Shown piece after piece: positions 7,511-14,464 of a DNA stretch of 14,576 bases; within the stretch, counting starts at the first letter, position 1; every line of letters begins with the position of its first letter. The stretch lies in assembly GCA_015222065.1 (NCBI GenBank), contig JADFUQ010000089.1, positions 1 through 14,576 on the forward strand, in the 5' to 3' direction. The notes under the pieces are model-generated. The model did no database searches, was not told the origin of the DNA, and worked only from the letters and a program-made list of their open reading frames with translations. The translations under genes and the position numbers were made by a program. This DNA is from Bacteroidota bacterium (GTDB lineage Bacteria; Bacteroidota; Bacteroidia; Bacteroidales; VadinHA17).

Positions 7511-9010
7511 ATGCAAAACGGACAGAACCGGATCAAGAAGATAGGGCTTTTTATCGGCCCCATAAGTTCTTTACTTGTCCTTTTTCTGTTTGTTCCTGAT
7601 CCACAGAATCCTCAAATTGGCTATACTGCTGCAGTAGCACTTCTAATGGCAATCTGGTGGATCACAGAGGCAATACCCCTGGCGGTAACAGCACTTATAC
7701 CTGTTGCCCTTTTCCCTCTTTTTGGTATAATGAGTGGAACAGATGTTTCACTTCTCTATTTCAACCATGTGATCTTTCTTTTTATAGGAGGCTTTATGGT
7801 TGCCCTGGCTATGGAGAAATGGAATTTACATCTCCGTATTGCTTTGATTACTCTGATGTTATTTGGCACAAAACCTCGAAAAATACTTTTAGGATTCATG
7901 ATCACAACATGGTTCTTATCCATGTGGGTATCGAATACCGCTACTGCAATGATGATGGTACCTATTGCACTTTCTGTGATCATCAACCTTGAAAATAATA
8001 TTGGAAAGAAAAAAGTAAGAAAATATTCAATTGGTCTTCTTTTAAGTATTGCATATAGTGCAAGTATTGGTGGTGTATCTACCCTGATAGGAACACCTCC
8101 TAATCTTGTTTTTACCAGGATCTTTTCCATATCATTTCCTGATGCACCTGAAATATCATTTGTTAACTGGTTTTTCTTTGCCATTCCAATTAGCATTTTT
8201 TTCCTGTTTCTGGTATGGCTGTTATTGTCAGTACTGTTTTGTAAATCAGAATTTACTATTTCACGCGATATTTTTCGCAATCAGTATAACTCTCTTGATA
8301 AAATATCCTGGGAAGAAAAAACTGTTTTGTGGATTTTTATTTTGCTTGCTTTAGCATGGTTAACAAGAGCAGATATAGTAATTGGAAGCTTTACAATCTA
8401 TGGCTGGTCAGGGCTATTTCCTAATCCGGAATATATTACTGATGGTGTAGTAGCAATAATTCTGGCAGGTCTGCTTTATATTCTCCCCGGAAAAAGAGCA
8501 CCCAGAATCATGGATTGGGAAACAACAAAGAAACTTCCATGGGGAATCATTCTGCTTTTTGGAGGAGGTTTTGCTCTTGCTGGTGGTTTTATGAACTCAG
8601 GTTTATCAAGTTGGATCGGACAACAACTTCATGGAGCTAGTTCGCTCTCTCCTATTTTAATTATTGGTTCAATTTGTACCTTATTAACATTTCTTACTGA
8701 ACTAACTTCCAATACAGGTGTGTCAGAAATGATTCAACCGGTTATGGCTGCACTTGGAACAGCTATTGGAAGAAACCCGTTGCTTCTTATGGTGCCTGCT
8801 ACAATGGCCAGTTCATTTGCATTTATGATGCCTATAGCTACTCCTCCAAATGCAATAATTTTCGGTACTGACAGGATAAGAATTCCTGATATGGTCAAAG
8901 TGGGATTTATTATAAATATCCTTGGTATTATTGTGCTTACTGCCGGGATAATACTGCTTGGAGGTTTGTTGGGTATTGACCCCCAGCATATGCCTGAATG
9001 GGGGAAATAA
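7511..9010 (+). CDS. DASS/SLC13-family sodium:dicarboxylate (or sulfate) symporter
   Basis: This 499-residue inner-membrane carrier belongs to the divalent anion:Na+ symporter family. It shows the internal two-fold repeat expected of the fold: SNT motifs at 141-143 and 400-402, each followed by a TPPN loop at 195-198 and 444-447. In VcINDY-type structures the SNT motifs contact substrate carboxylates and the two clamshell tips bind sodium. About eleven membrane segments are visible, with a hydrophilic loop at about 245-272. Likely substrates are C4-dicarboxylates or citrate, less likely sulfate; sequence alone does not decide. It starts 15 bp after the C69 peptidase stop and is the last gene of that operon. 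Amino-acid-derived dicarboxylates from the peptidase are a plausible but unproven link. No terminator hairpin is visible downstream. Confidence 0.92.
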   Translation: MQNGQNRIKKIGLFIGPISSLLVLFLFVPDPQNPQIGYTAAVALLMAIWWITEAIPLAVTALIPVALFPLFGIMSGTDVSLLYFNHVIFLFIGGFMVALAMEKWNLHLRIALITLMLFGTKPRKILLGFMITTWFLSMWVSNTATAMMMVPIALSVIINLENNIGKKKVRKYSIGLLLSIAYSASIGGVSTLIGTPPNLVFTRIFSISFPDAPEISFVNWFFFAIPISIFFLFLVWLLLSVLFCKSEFTISRDIFRNQYNSLDKISWEEKTVLWIFILLALAWLTRADIVIGSFTIYGWSGLFPNPEYITDGVVAIILAGLLYILPGKRAPRIMDWETTKKLPWGIILLFGGGFALAGGFMNSGLSSWIGQQLHGASSLSPILIIGSICTLLTFLTELTSNTGVSEMIQPVMAALGTAIGRNPLLLMVPATMASSFAFMMPIATPPNAIIFGTDRIRIPDMVKVGFIINILGIIVLTAGIILLGGLLGIDPQHMPEWGK

Positions 9011-9012
9011 GG

Positions 9013-9080
9013 TTTGAGGTTGAAGGAGAGTTAAGTAGTTGAGTGAGTTGAGTGGTTTGAGTTGGAAGAGAAGAAGTGAA
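9013..9080. repeat. Purine-rich low-complexity repeat, left flank of the kinase gene
   Basis: This stretch is made of TTGAG/GTGAG phrases, including TTAAGTAGTTGAGT at 9031-9044. The reverse complement of that 14-mer matches 10310-10323 at 13 of 14 positions, so similar low-complexity DNA lies in inverted orientation on the other side of the pantothenate kinase gene. Confidence 0.6.
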
Positions 9081-9271
9081 GAGGTGAAAAGGAGAAAAAA
9101 TGAATAATGAATATCGATTAACGAATATCGAATGATGAAGTGAAAAATAAATAGGTGATACTCTTTACAGTTATCATTTTAGAAAGATATTCAAGAATAT
9201 ATAAAAAGCATTGTTAAAAATGGATTAATGAGAGAATACTAAAATGATAGAATAAATCAATCTCTATTTAC

Positions 9272-9303
9272 TCATTTAATCATTTACACATTTAATCATT
9301 CAA
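9272..9303. repeat. 8-bp tandem repeat, TCATTTAA x4
   Basis: Four 8-bp units: TCATTTAA, TCATTTAC, ACATTTAA, TCATTCAA. This is the same unit and period as the five-unit array at 355-394. It lies about 50 bp upstream of the pantothenate kinase -7 box. Confidence 0.8.
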
Positions 9304-9356
9304 CAATGAAACCTGAAAATTAAGGTTTTTATTAATAAATTTGTGAAACTATGTTC

Positions 9357-9364
9357 TATATTTG
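9357..9364 (+). promoter_or_regulatory. -7 promoter box of the pantothenate kinase gene
   Basis: TATATTTG is a perfect match to the Bacteroidetes -7 consensus TAnnTTTG, 18 bp before the ATG at 9383. The TTG inside this box opens an in-frame ORF from 9362, but that TTG is promoter, not a start codon. No good -33 TTG is found at the usual spacing; the nearest TTTG (9340-9343) is only 13 bp away. The leader would be about a dozen bases. Confidence 0.6.
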
Positions 9365-9382
9365 CCACAAATTTGTATCTGT

Positions 9383-10207
9383 ATGATAATAGGAATAGAT
9401 ATTGGCGGAACAACAACGGATATTGTCGGACTTAAGGGATCGAAAATAATCAACCCACTGACAGTTAAAGCAGATGACCCTGTTACTTCAGCAGCCGGTG
9501 CTCTTGGAAAATTCCTTGAAGCTATAGGTGCTTCGTTGAATGAAGTAGCTACTATTGCTGCAACAGGTGTGGGTTCAAATGAAGTAAAACCCAAATTATT
9601 TGGGATTCCGGTAGTAAAAGTCGATGAATTTACTGCAATTGGAACAGCAGGTTCCTTTTTATCTGGTGTTGATAAAGCTGTTGTTGTAAGCATGGGAACA
9701 GGAACTGCAATTGTTACTGTTAACGGGAAGGAAATTAAACACTGGGGTGGAAGTGGAGTTGGCGGTGGGACTTTGCTTGGTTTAGCAAGAAAAATGCTTA
9801 ATATCACCAACCTGAAAACATTAGTTGATATGGCATCCAAAGGAAATCTTGATCGTGTTGATCTGACAGTGGGAGATATCGCCGGAAGATCAATAAATAA
9901 TCTTCCGGCATCCACTACTGCTTCAAACTTTGGAAAACTGGCTGACGAAGCTACCGACAAAGATATTGCACTTGCAATTATAAACCTTGTCGGACAAACT
10001 ATAGGAGTATTAAGTATTGCTGCTGCTCATGCAAATAATTTTCAAACAATAATTCTCACCGGAAAATTAGCAAGTATAAAACCTATAAAAGAAACTCTTA
10101 AACGTGTGGCTGATCTTCACAAAACAAAATTCATAATACCTGAAAATGCAGATTTTGCCACAGTTATAGGAGCAGCGATTACACTTGCAAATGGAAATAT
10201 TAAGTAA
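9383..10207 (+). CDS. coaW: Type II pantothenate kinase
   Basis: This 274-residue protein (counted from ATG 9383) belongs to the Fumble/CoaW-type pantothenate kinases of the ASKHA fold, which phosphorylate pantothenate in the first step of coenzyme A synthesis. Visible motifs are the phosphate-binding GIDIGGTTTD (4-13), the catalytic glutamate E82 in KVDEFTAIG, SMGTGTA (103-109) and GGSGVGGGT (122-130). A C-terminal ADFATVIGAA segment is also typical. Length agrees with the bacterial enzymes. A longer reading from TTG 9362 adds MPQICIC, but that TTG lies inside a perfect -7 box and the Walker-like motif starts right after the ATG, so ATG 9383 is preferred. The gene appears monocistronic, convergent with the LysM protein gene and flanked on both sides by repeats. 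Confidence 0.88.
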   Translation: MIIGIDIGGTTTDIVGLKGSKIINPLTVKADDPVTSAAGALGKFLEAIGASLNEVATIAATGVGSNEVKPKLFGIPVVKVDEFTAIGTAGSFLSGVDKAVVVSMGTGTAIVTVNGKEIKHWGGSGVGGGTLLGLARKMLNITNLKTLVDMASKGNLDRVDLTVGDIAGRSINNLPASTTASNFGKLADEATDKDIALAIINLVGQTIGVLSIAAAHANNFQTIILTGKLASIKPIKETLKRVADLHKTKFIIPENADFATVIGAAITLANGNIK

Positions 10208-10217
10208 AACGTAACAC

Positions 10218-10252
10218 TTACTGGTTACTGGTTACTGGTTACTGGTTACTGG
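10218..10252. repeat. 7-bp tandem repeat, TTACTGG x5
   Basis: Five perfect TTACTGG units run from 11 bp after the kinase stop codon. The array is in the short space between two convergent genes. It has no dyad symmetry able to form a terminator stem. Confidence 0.9.
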
Positions 10253-10254
10253 TG

Positions 10255-10335
10255 GTTGCTGATCTTTGAACCTTGAACTTTGAACTCTTCGTTCTTCCTT
10301 ACTCACCTTACTCAACTACTCAACTTCTTCCCTTT
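10255..10335. repeat. Pyrimidine-rich low-complexity repeat, right flank of the kinase gene
   Basis: The phrases CTTTGAAC/CTTGAAC/TTTGAAC and CTTACTCACCTTACTCAAC/TACTCAACTTC fill the gap before the LysM gene's stop. ACTCAACTACTCAA at 10310-10323 is the near-perfect reverse complement of 9031-9044 on the other side of the kinase gene. Confidence 0.6.
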
Positions 10336-10338
10336 TGA

Positions 10339-12279
10339 CTAATCCTGTTTTGCTTCATTATTGCTTATATCCAGAATTTTATAATCAGGTGTAAATTTCA
10401 GCATTCGGAAATAGTTATTTACATAACCTCCGTGTGAATTCATCCTTTTAAATTCAAAATCAGTTTCAAGCAATTGTGGTTTATAATTTTTGTTACATCT
10501 GAGAAAATGATCACCATACCTTGATAATCCGCTTATAAAATAATAGGCAATATCATAACCCTTCCATGCATAACTGAATTGATCTGGTTCGGTATTGAAC
10601 TTTTGCCTGTATTTCCTGAGAAAATTCTTCACCATGTAATTATCGTAATCAATAAAAAAAGGCGTAAACACTTGTACACCCAGGTCATAAAAATATTTCA
10701 ATTCAATATTCCTGAATTTCATCCAGGTTGGATAACCAAAAACAGTGATCGAATACTCTTCCGAAAAGGTATGCAAACTTGCCAGAATTTCACTTGTAAA
10801 AGTCTCCTGCCCTGATGGAACAATAATCAGGTTCTCAACCTGCTTTGAAAGAGAATGTTCAATACTATTTATTGTATCATTTGCAGTAAAACCCTCATTA
10901 TAAACAATCTCTTTAAAAATTACCTCATCAAAGAATGTACGATAAGCAAAATACCTGAATAAATTTCTCTTTAACGCAAAAATATTGTCCTCTTCGCGCA
11001 AATCGCCTGAATGGATTAATACAATATTATATTCATGATAATTAGAAACATAGCTGGCAAGTTTTTCAAATTCCGCATCAATAGATGGAACTATCTGAAA
11101 AAGGTATGAATTAGATTCAGTTAGATTACCTTTAGATGATAAAGGGGAAACAAGTGGAATTTGCAAATTCATTGCATAAGGTGCTACTATAGATAAATTA
11201 TTTTGATAGACTGGCCCGATTATCAGGTCCATCCCCGATAGATCATTCATCTCAACAATTTCCCTGACAACTGAAGTATCAGCTTCTGTATCAAAACAAA
11301 AAAGTTCAACCGATATCCCTTCTTTTTGCAAAAAATCAAGAGCTAACTCTACTCCCAGCATAAAATCAAGAAAGTATGTACTACGCGAATATACCCATGT
11401 CTCATTTCTTTTAATAATCTTCATTATCTTTTTGCCATGGTCATCCACTTCAGATGAGTCTATATAGGACCTTTCACTATTTTCTTCCAGATAAAACGGC
11501 AGAAATAGTGCAACTTTCAATGTACGATTAGAAATATCCGGTAGCGATGCACAAAATACATCTAAAGTATCTTCCTCATATTCTGTATCTCTCACTATCA
11601 GGTATGTTGAATCCGGAGATTCTTTGGAAGAGGGAATCCTGAGATACTGACCGGTTTTTAGTCTCCATCTCAATCCTTCATTAGCATTCTTCAATTCCCT
11701 TACTGAAATACCATATCTCTTTGATAGTGCATAAATTGTCTCTTTCTTTTTTACCTTGTGGAAAAAATAATCCTGTTCAGAAAACTCATATTTTTCTTCC
11801 CTCACCTGGTATTTTCTCTTGGGTATCTTTATTATGGTTCCAACAGCAATGTCATATATTTTGATATCAGGATTATTATCCAGAATTACCTCAACAGTAG
11901 TATCAAATTTTTTTGCAATAAAATAAATAGTTTGACCGGATTCAATTTCGTGGAAAATAAAATCTTCAGTTTCACCTGGCATTATAGGTTTAGGCTTTTC
12001 AGGATAAATCGGGATTTTCAATGCCTGACCAGGCCTTAAACCAAATGCAACAGTTGAATTTTCTCTTGATATCTCCTTTTGTGAAACCTTGTAAACTTTG
12101 CTTATGGAATAAAGAGTTTGTCCTTTTTTTACAACATGTATATAATAAGGTTTTCCTTCCAGAAATATTTTATCTGTTGATCGCTCAACCTGTACGACTT
12201 TTTCCTGTGCAATACCGGTTCCAGCGAATAAAACAAGAAAAAGAGAAACTAATAAATATATCGAGGTATCTCTAAACAT
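10339..12279 (-). CDS. LysM x3 plus type I periplasmic-binding-fold protein
   Basis: This 646-residue exported protein has a signal peptide (about 1-24, cut after GIAQ). Three LysM domains follow at about 45-90, 107-154 and 171-216, each with the pattern H-x-V/I-x-x-G/K-x-T-I/L-Y-x-I/L-x-K and ending in a LKIP, IKIP or LRIP strand. From about residue 253 (TLKVALFLPFYLEE) it continues as a type I periplasmic-binding-protein fold like the receptor part of amino-acid ABC transporters, with DLIIGPVYQNN, PLVSPLSSK and AYYFISGLSRYG landmarks. No ABC permease or ATPase is nearby, and such fusions in Bacteroidetes usually stand alone. The protein is probably peptidoglycan-bound in the periplasm, sensing or binding a ligand or acting in the envelope; a transport role is not supported. 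A perfect -7 box lies 41 bp upstream of the ATG. Confidence 0.85.
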   Translation of the reverse strand: MFRDTSIYLLVSLFLVLFAGTGIAQEKVVQVERSTDKIFLEGKPYYIHVVKKGQTLYSISKVYKVSQKEISRENSTVAFGLRPGQALKIPIYPEKPKPIMPGETEDFIFHEIESGQTIYFIAKKFDTTVEVILDNNPDIKIYDIAVGTIIKIPKRKYQVREEKYEFSEQDYFFHKVKKKETIYALSKRYGISVRELKNANEGLRWRLKTGQYLRIPSSKESPDSTYLIVRDTEYEEDTLDVFCASLPDISNRTLKVALFLPFYLEENSERSYIDSSEVDDHGKKIMKIIKRNETWVYSRSTYFLDFMLGVELALDFLQKEGISVELFCFDTEADTSVVREIVEMNDLSGMDLIIGPVYQNNLSIVAPYAMNLQIPLVSPLSSKGNLTESNSYLFQIVPSIDAEFEKLASYVSNYHEYNIVLIHSGDLREEDNIFALKRNLFRYFAYRTFFDEVIFKEIVYNEGFTANDTINSIEHSLSKQVENLIIVPSGQETFTSEILASLHTFSEEYSITVFGYPTWMKFRNIELKYFYDLGVQVFTPFFIDYDNYMVKNFLRKYRQKFNTEPDQFSYAWKGYDIAYYFISGLSRYGDHFLRCNKNYKPQLLETDFEFKRMNSHGGYVNNYFRMLKFTPDYKILDISNNEAKQD

Positions 12280-12319
12280 ATTGTTTATCAGGGGTTTATA
12301 GAATAATTAATAGACTTTA

Positions 12320-12327
12320 CAAATATA
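12320..12327 (-). promoter_or_regulatory. -7 promoter box of the LysM/binding-protein gene
   Basis: On the minus strand this reads TATATTTG, a perfect TAnnTTTG match and the same octamer as at 9357-9364. It lies about 40 bp upstream of the ATG ending at 12279. No -33 TTG is seen at usual spacing. Confidence 0.5.
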
Positions 12328-12386
12328 ACAGAAAAATGGATAAAGTTGATATTTTGAGTATTAATTCGTATTTTTCTGTCATAAAG

Positions 12387-12394
12387 GATTTTTG
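12387..12394 (+). promoter_or_regulatory. Weak -7 candidate for the 353-residue hypothetical gene
   Basis: GATTTTTG matches seven of eight positions of TAnnTTTG and lies 24 bp upstream of the ATG at 12419. It would be the divergent partner of the minus-strand promoter 60 bp away. No -33 element is clear. Confidence 0.25.
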
Positions 12395-12418
12395 AATTAC
12401 TAATTCAACACTCCGGGT

Positions 12419-13480
12419 ATGATATCATTCTTCAAACGTTTCTTTTTACGAAGGAAAAAACTAACGGGAGACAACGGTAATTTCCGTATTCAATTCAAAG
12501 AACTGGAAGATAGTGAACCCTTTATTAAACATCCTGATGCAGATGTCCATAAACTTATGATTCTGGCTACAAAAATAAAACGTAAGGATGGATACTCTAA
12601 AGCAATAACATTATTAAAAGACATCGCAGAAACATATTTGCGCGAAGGCAACACAGCCCTGGTTAGCTGCCTGAATAAGCTAATTCCATATATGCGAAGA
12701 GAACCTTCGATATCATATAAAGATATCAAGGATTATCTTGCAACTATAATAGATAAAGTACCCGCTAATGAGCCCTATTTTCTGAATCTCCATATCACCA
12801 TGGCTGACCATATCAACAGTTTTGATACAGGGGAAGCCATTCAGTATCTTTCAGGTGTTATAAATATGGATGCTCTCACACATCATCAATACAATATACT
12901 GATCAAACTGGCTGATCTCAATATTGTGAACCAGAATAATGAACAAGCCCGGAAACTGCTTGATATTGCAAGGAATTATATTGAACCATGTACCGACAGA
13001 TTTGAGCATATAAAAAGAGAAAGAAAATGGTTCCGGACCTCAGCTAGTCTCGCATATAATGAAAAAAGTGATACCTGTAATACTGATTATCTTTATTGCC
13101 TGTTTATTGAATTCTTACTCGATATGGCCAGGGTTGTAAATCCAATGCATATTGAAGACTTCCATAAGAGAAAAGATCTATATTTTAAAAAGGAACGAGG
13201 CTTTGCTGATTCTGAAAGGTTCCATTCTTCAATAAGGCAATTGAATATTGAAGATAAAAAGGAATCAATACTTAAACAACTATATGGATTTGCTTTTGAA
13301 GAGCTTCCATTAATTCTGGGTATAACAAAAACCGAACTATACTTCAGGTCCGGAGATAAAGAGAGTCTCATTGAGATAAGGGCAAAAAAAGTTTTTTACC
13401 GCAGACCTTTCAGGGAGCTTTTAAATATCCAGGATTGGGTTCATGAATTTGTCAGGTCACTGGTTCCGGTAACAACTTAG
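12419..13480 (+). CDS. Hypothetical protein, 353 residues, helical (TPR-like centre)
   Basis: I do not recognise this protein. It starts with a short amphipathic, very basic segment (FKRFFLRRKK, 5-14) that could touch a membrane surface or nucleic acid. It has no signal peptide and no membrane span, so it is probably cytoplasmic. Residues of about 45-190 look like helix pairs of the TPR/solenoid kind: SKAITLLKDIAETYL, EAIQYLSGVI and NEQARKLLDIARNYIE show the spacing of small and hydrophobic positions. The second half is rich in charged residues (KRERKW, FHKRKDLYFKKERGF) and ends in a mixed domain with KTELYFRSGDKESLIEIRAKK and a C-terminal DWVHEFVRSL helix. It is transcribed divergently from the LysM protein gene across a 139-bp shared promoter region. 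It reads as one intact frame with codon use like its neighbours, so it is very likely a real gene. Confidence 0.75.
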   Translation: MISFFKRFFLRRKKLTGDNGNFRIQFKELEDSEPFIKHPDADVHKLMILATKIKRKDGYSKAITLLKDIAETYLREGNTALVSCLNKLIPYMRREPSISYKDIKDYLATIIDKVPANEPYFLNLHITMADHINSFDTGEAIQYLSGVINMDALTHHQYNILIKLADLNIVNQNNEQARKLLDIARNYIEPCTDRFEHIKRERKWFRTSASLAYNEKSDTCNTDYLYCLFIEFLLDMARVVNPMHIEDFHKRKDLYFKKERGFADSERFHSSIRQLNIEDKKESILKQLYGFAFEELPLILGITKTELYFRSGDKESLIEIRAKKVFYRRPFRELLNIQDWVHEFVRSLVPVTT

Positions 13481-13548
13481 AGATCCTGGCATTATTAATT
13501 AGAGTCCGTCTATAAAGTCCGAAAATTTAAATAAATATTCAAAATTAC

Positions 13549-13783
13549 GTAACTAATCAGTCGGCAGTCCATAATCCACAGTCGGCAGTCAGCAAGAAAG
13601 CAACTAACAATCAAACAATTATAACACACAATCACTTAATCACATGATTCAAAATCCTGAAAAGTATAAATAGGCCGGTCTTCAGATTGTCGACTGCCGA
13701 CTGAAGATTGCCGACTCAAAAATGCAAAGTATAATGAGATTAGCCATTTTAAGCATTCCAAACTTAAGATACTGAATAGTTAC
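13549..13783. mobile_element. Inverted-repeat-bounded element, copy 2 (235 bp, MITE-like)
   Basis: The ends are GTAACTAATCAG (13549-13560) and CTGAATAGTTAC (13772-13783), the same pair as at 304-412. Counting the flanking AC/GT, the inverted repeat extends to 14 bp with one mismatch (13547-13785). The first 22 bp equal copy 1; a 7-bp ATAATCC stretch is then added before the shared ACAGYCGGCAG. CAGTCGGCAGTC occurs twice (13558-13569, 13579-13590) and its exact reverse complement at 13692-13703, so the element could fold into a long hairpin. An 11/12 direct repeat AGATTGYCGACT lies at 13684-13695 and 13705-13716. There is no ORF. The element fills most of the gap between two convergent genes and stops 3 bp before the stop codon of the PKD lipoprotein gene. 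Confidence 0.65.
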
Positions 13784-13786
13784 GTG

Positions 13787-14464
13787 TTATTTAGTTGCAG
13801 AGAATTTTCTGTTTTTTCCCGGTATTTTATCGTTCCTGTTACGTTCAATACCTTTATTAGGAACATAATCAACCCAGGCAACAAAACTATTTATATCGTT
13901 AGCTACTAACGCAGGAATCCTTATCCAGTCCACATCTTCGTCAGCTAAGGTAAAGTTATTGTGTTCCGATTCCCATACATCAACATAATAGACAACAGGT
14001 TGTAATCTTGAGAAAATCACTTTACCATTCTGGTTAGTGTTTCCTTCAGCAACCATATTTGTTTCATCAAGCCAGTCTTCATAGGTTGGATATAACCTAA
14101 CATTGGCACCTTGCACTAAATATTCATCATAGTACTCCTTAACAACTACCTCAAGCGTTGTTGGAAAAAGTACAGTAATATCCTGATAAGCTTTATCAAC
14201 ATAATCATTTTTTGACCAGGCACTTAGAGTAATACTAAAAATGCCTGAAGCATCATAATAATGAATTGGGTTAGGTTCGTCAGTAAAAGAACCATCACCA
14301 AAATCCCATTCAAAATAAACAGCATCAAATGAATTATTTGTAAAATAAACCGCTTCACCTACCTCAACCACAATATCCGAGGTAATAAATCCTGCTTCCG
14401 GTCTTTCCATACATGCCGAAAGTAATAGTGGTATAACTGAAATTAAAATTGCTAAATGTCTCAT
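13787..14464 (-). CDS. PKD-domain lipoprotein
   Basis: This 225-residue protein has a short lipoprotein signal peptide with lipobox LSAC (C18). A PKD domain spans about 23-98 and carries the hallmark WDFGDG (53-58), followed by PIHYYDASGIFSITL. A second beta-sandwich-like region (about 102-195) has the look of carboxypeptidase-regulatory or prealbumin-like folds (VVVKEYYDEYLVQGANVRLY, then GKVIFSRLQPVVYYVDV). The last 20 residues are basic and probably disordered. No catalytic domain is present, so it is likely a small surface or periplasmic adhesion/scaffold lipoprotein. The gene converges on the hypothetical gene, and its stop lies 3 bp from an inverted-repeat element. On the minus strand CAAATTTG (14507-14500) is a 7/8 match to the -7 consensus, 36 bp before the ATG. 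Confidence 0.85.
   Translation of the reverse strand: MRHLAILISVIPLLLSACMERPEAGFITSDIVVEVGEAVYFTNNSFDAVYFEWDFGDGSFTDEPNPIHYYDASGIFSITLSAWSKNDYVDKAYQDITVLFPTTLEVVVKEYYDEYLVQGANVRLYPTYEDWLDETNMVAEGNTNQNGKVIFSRLQPVVYYVDVWESEHNNFTLADEDVDWIRIPALVANDINSFVAWVDYVPNKGIERNRNDKIPGKNRKFSATK

Larger units (their letters stand above)
9011..9356. other. Gene-free spacer, repeat-rich
   Basis: No ORF is supportable. The first 100 bases are purine-rich phrases of the GTTGAGTGAGTTGAGTGG type. These are followed by a short duplication ATATCGATTAACG/ATATCGAATGATG (9110-9136) and then the 8-bp TCATTTAA array at 9272-9303. The region ends in the promoter of the pantothenate kinase gene. No transcription terminator for the preceding operon is obvious. 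Confidence 0.7.

Noticed and set aside
7756..8280. 174-codon open frame antisense to the DASS symporter
   Set aside because: It is a shadow of a strongly supported membrane protein gene, has no recognisable domain, and its composition reflects the hydrophobic codons opposite. The same applies to the 203-codon frame opposite the pantothenate kinase (9349-9960).
9362..9382. TTG start adding MPQICIC to the pantothenate kinase
   Set aside because: The TTG belongs to the perfect -7 box TATATTTG, and the family's first motif begins immediately after the ATG at 9383.
10208..10260. Transcription terminator between the convergent kinase and LysM genes
   Set aside because: The array is a direct repeat without a useful stem, and there is no T-tract following a hairpin; GTAAC/GTTAC gives only a 5-bp stem.
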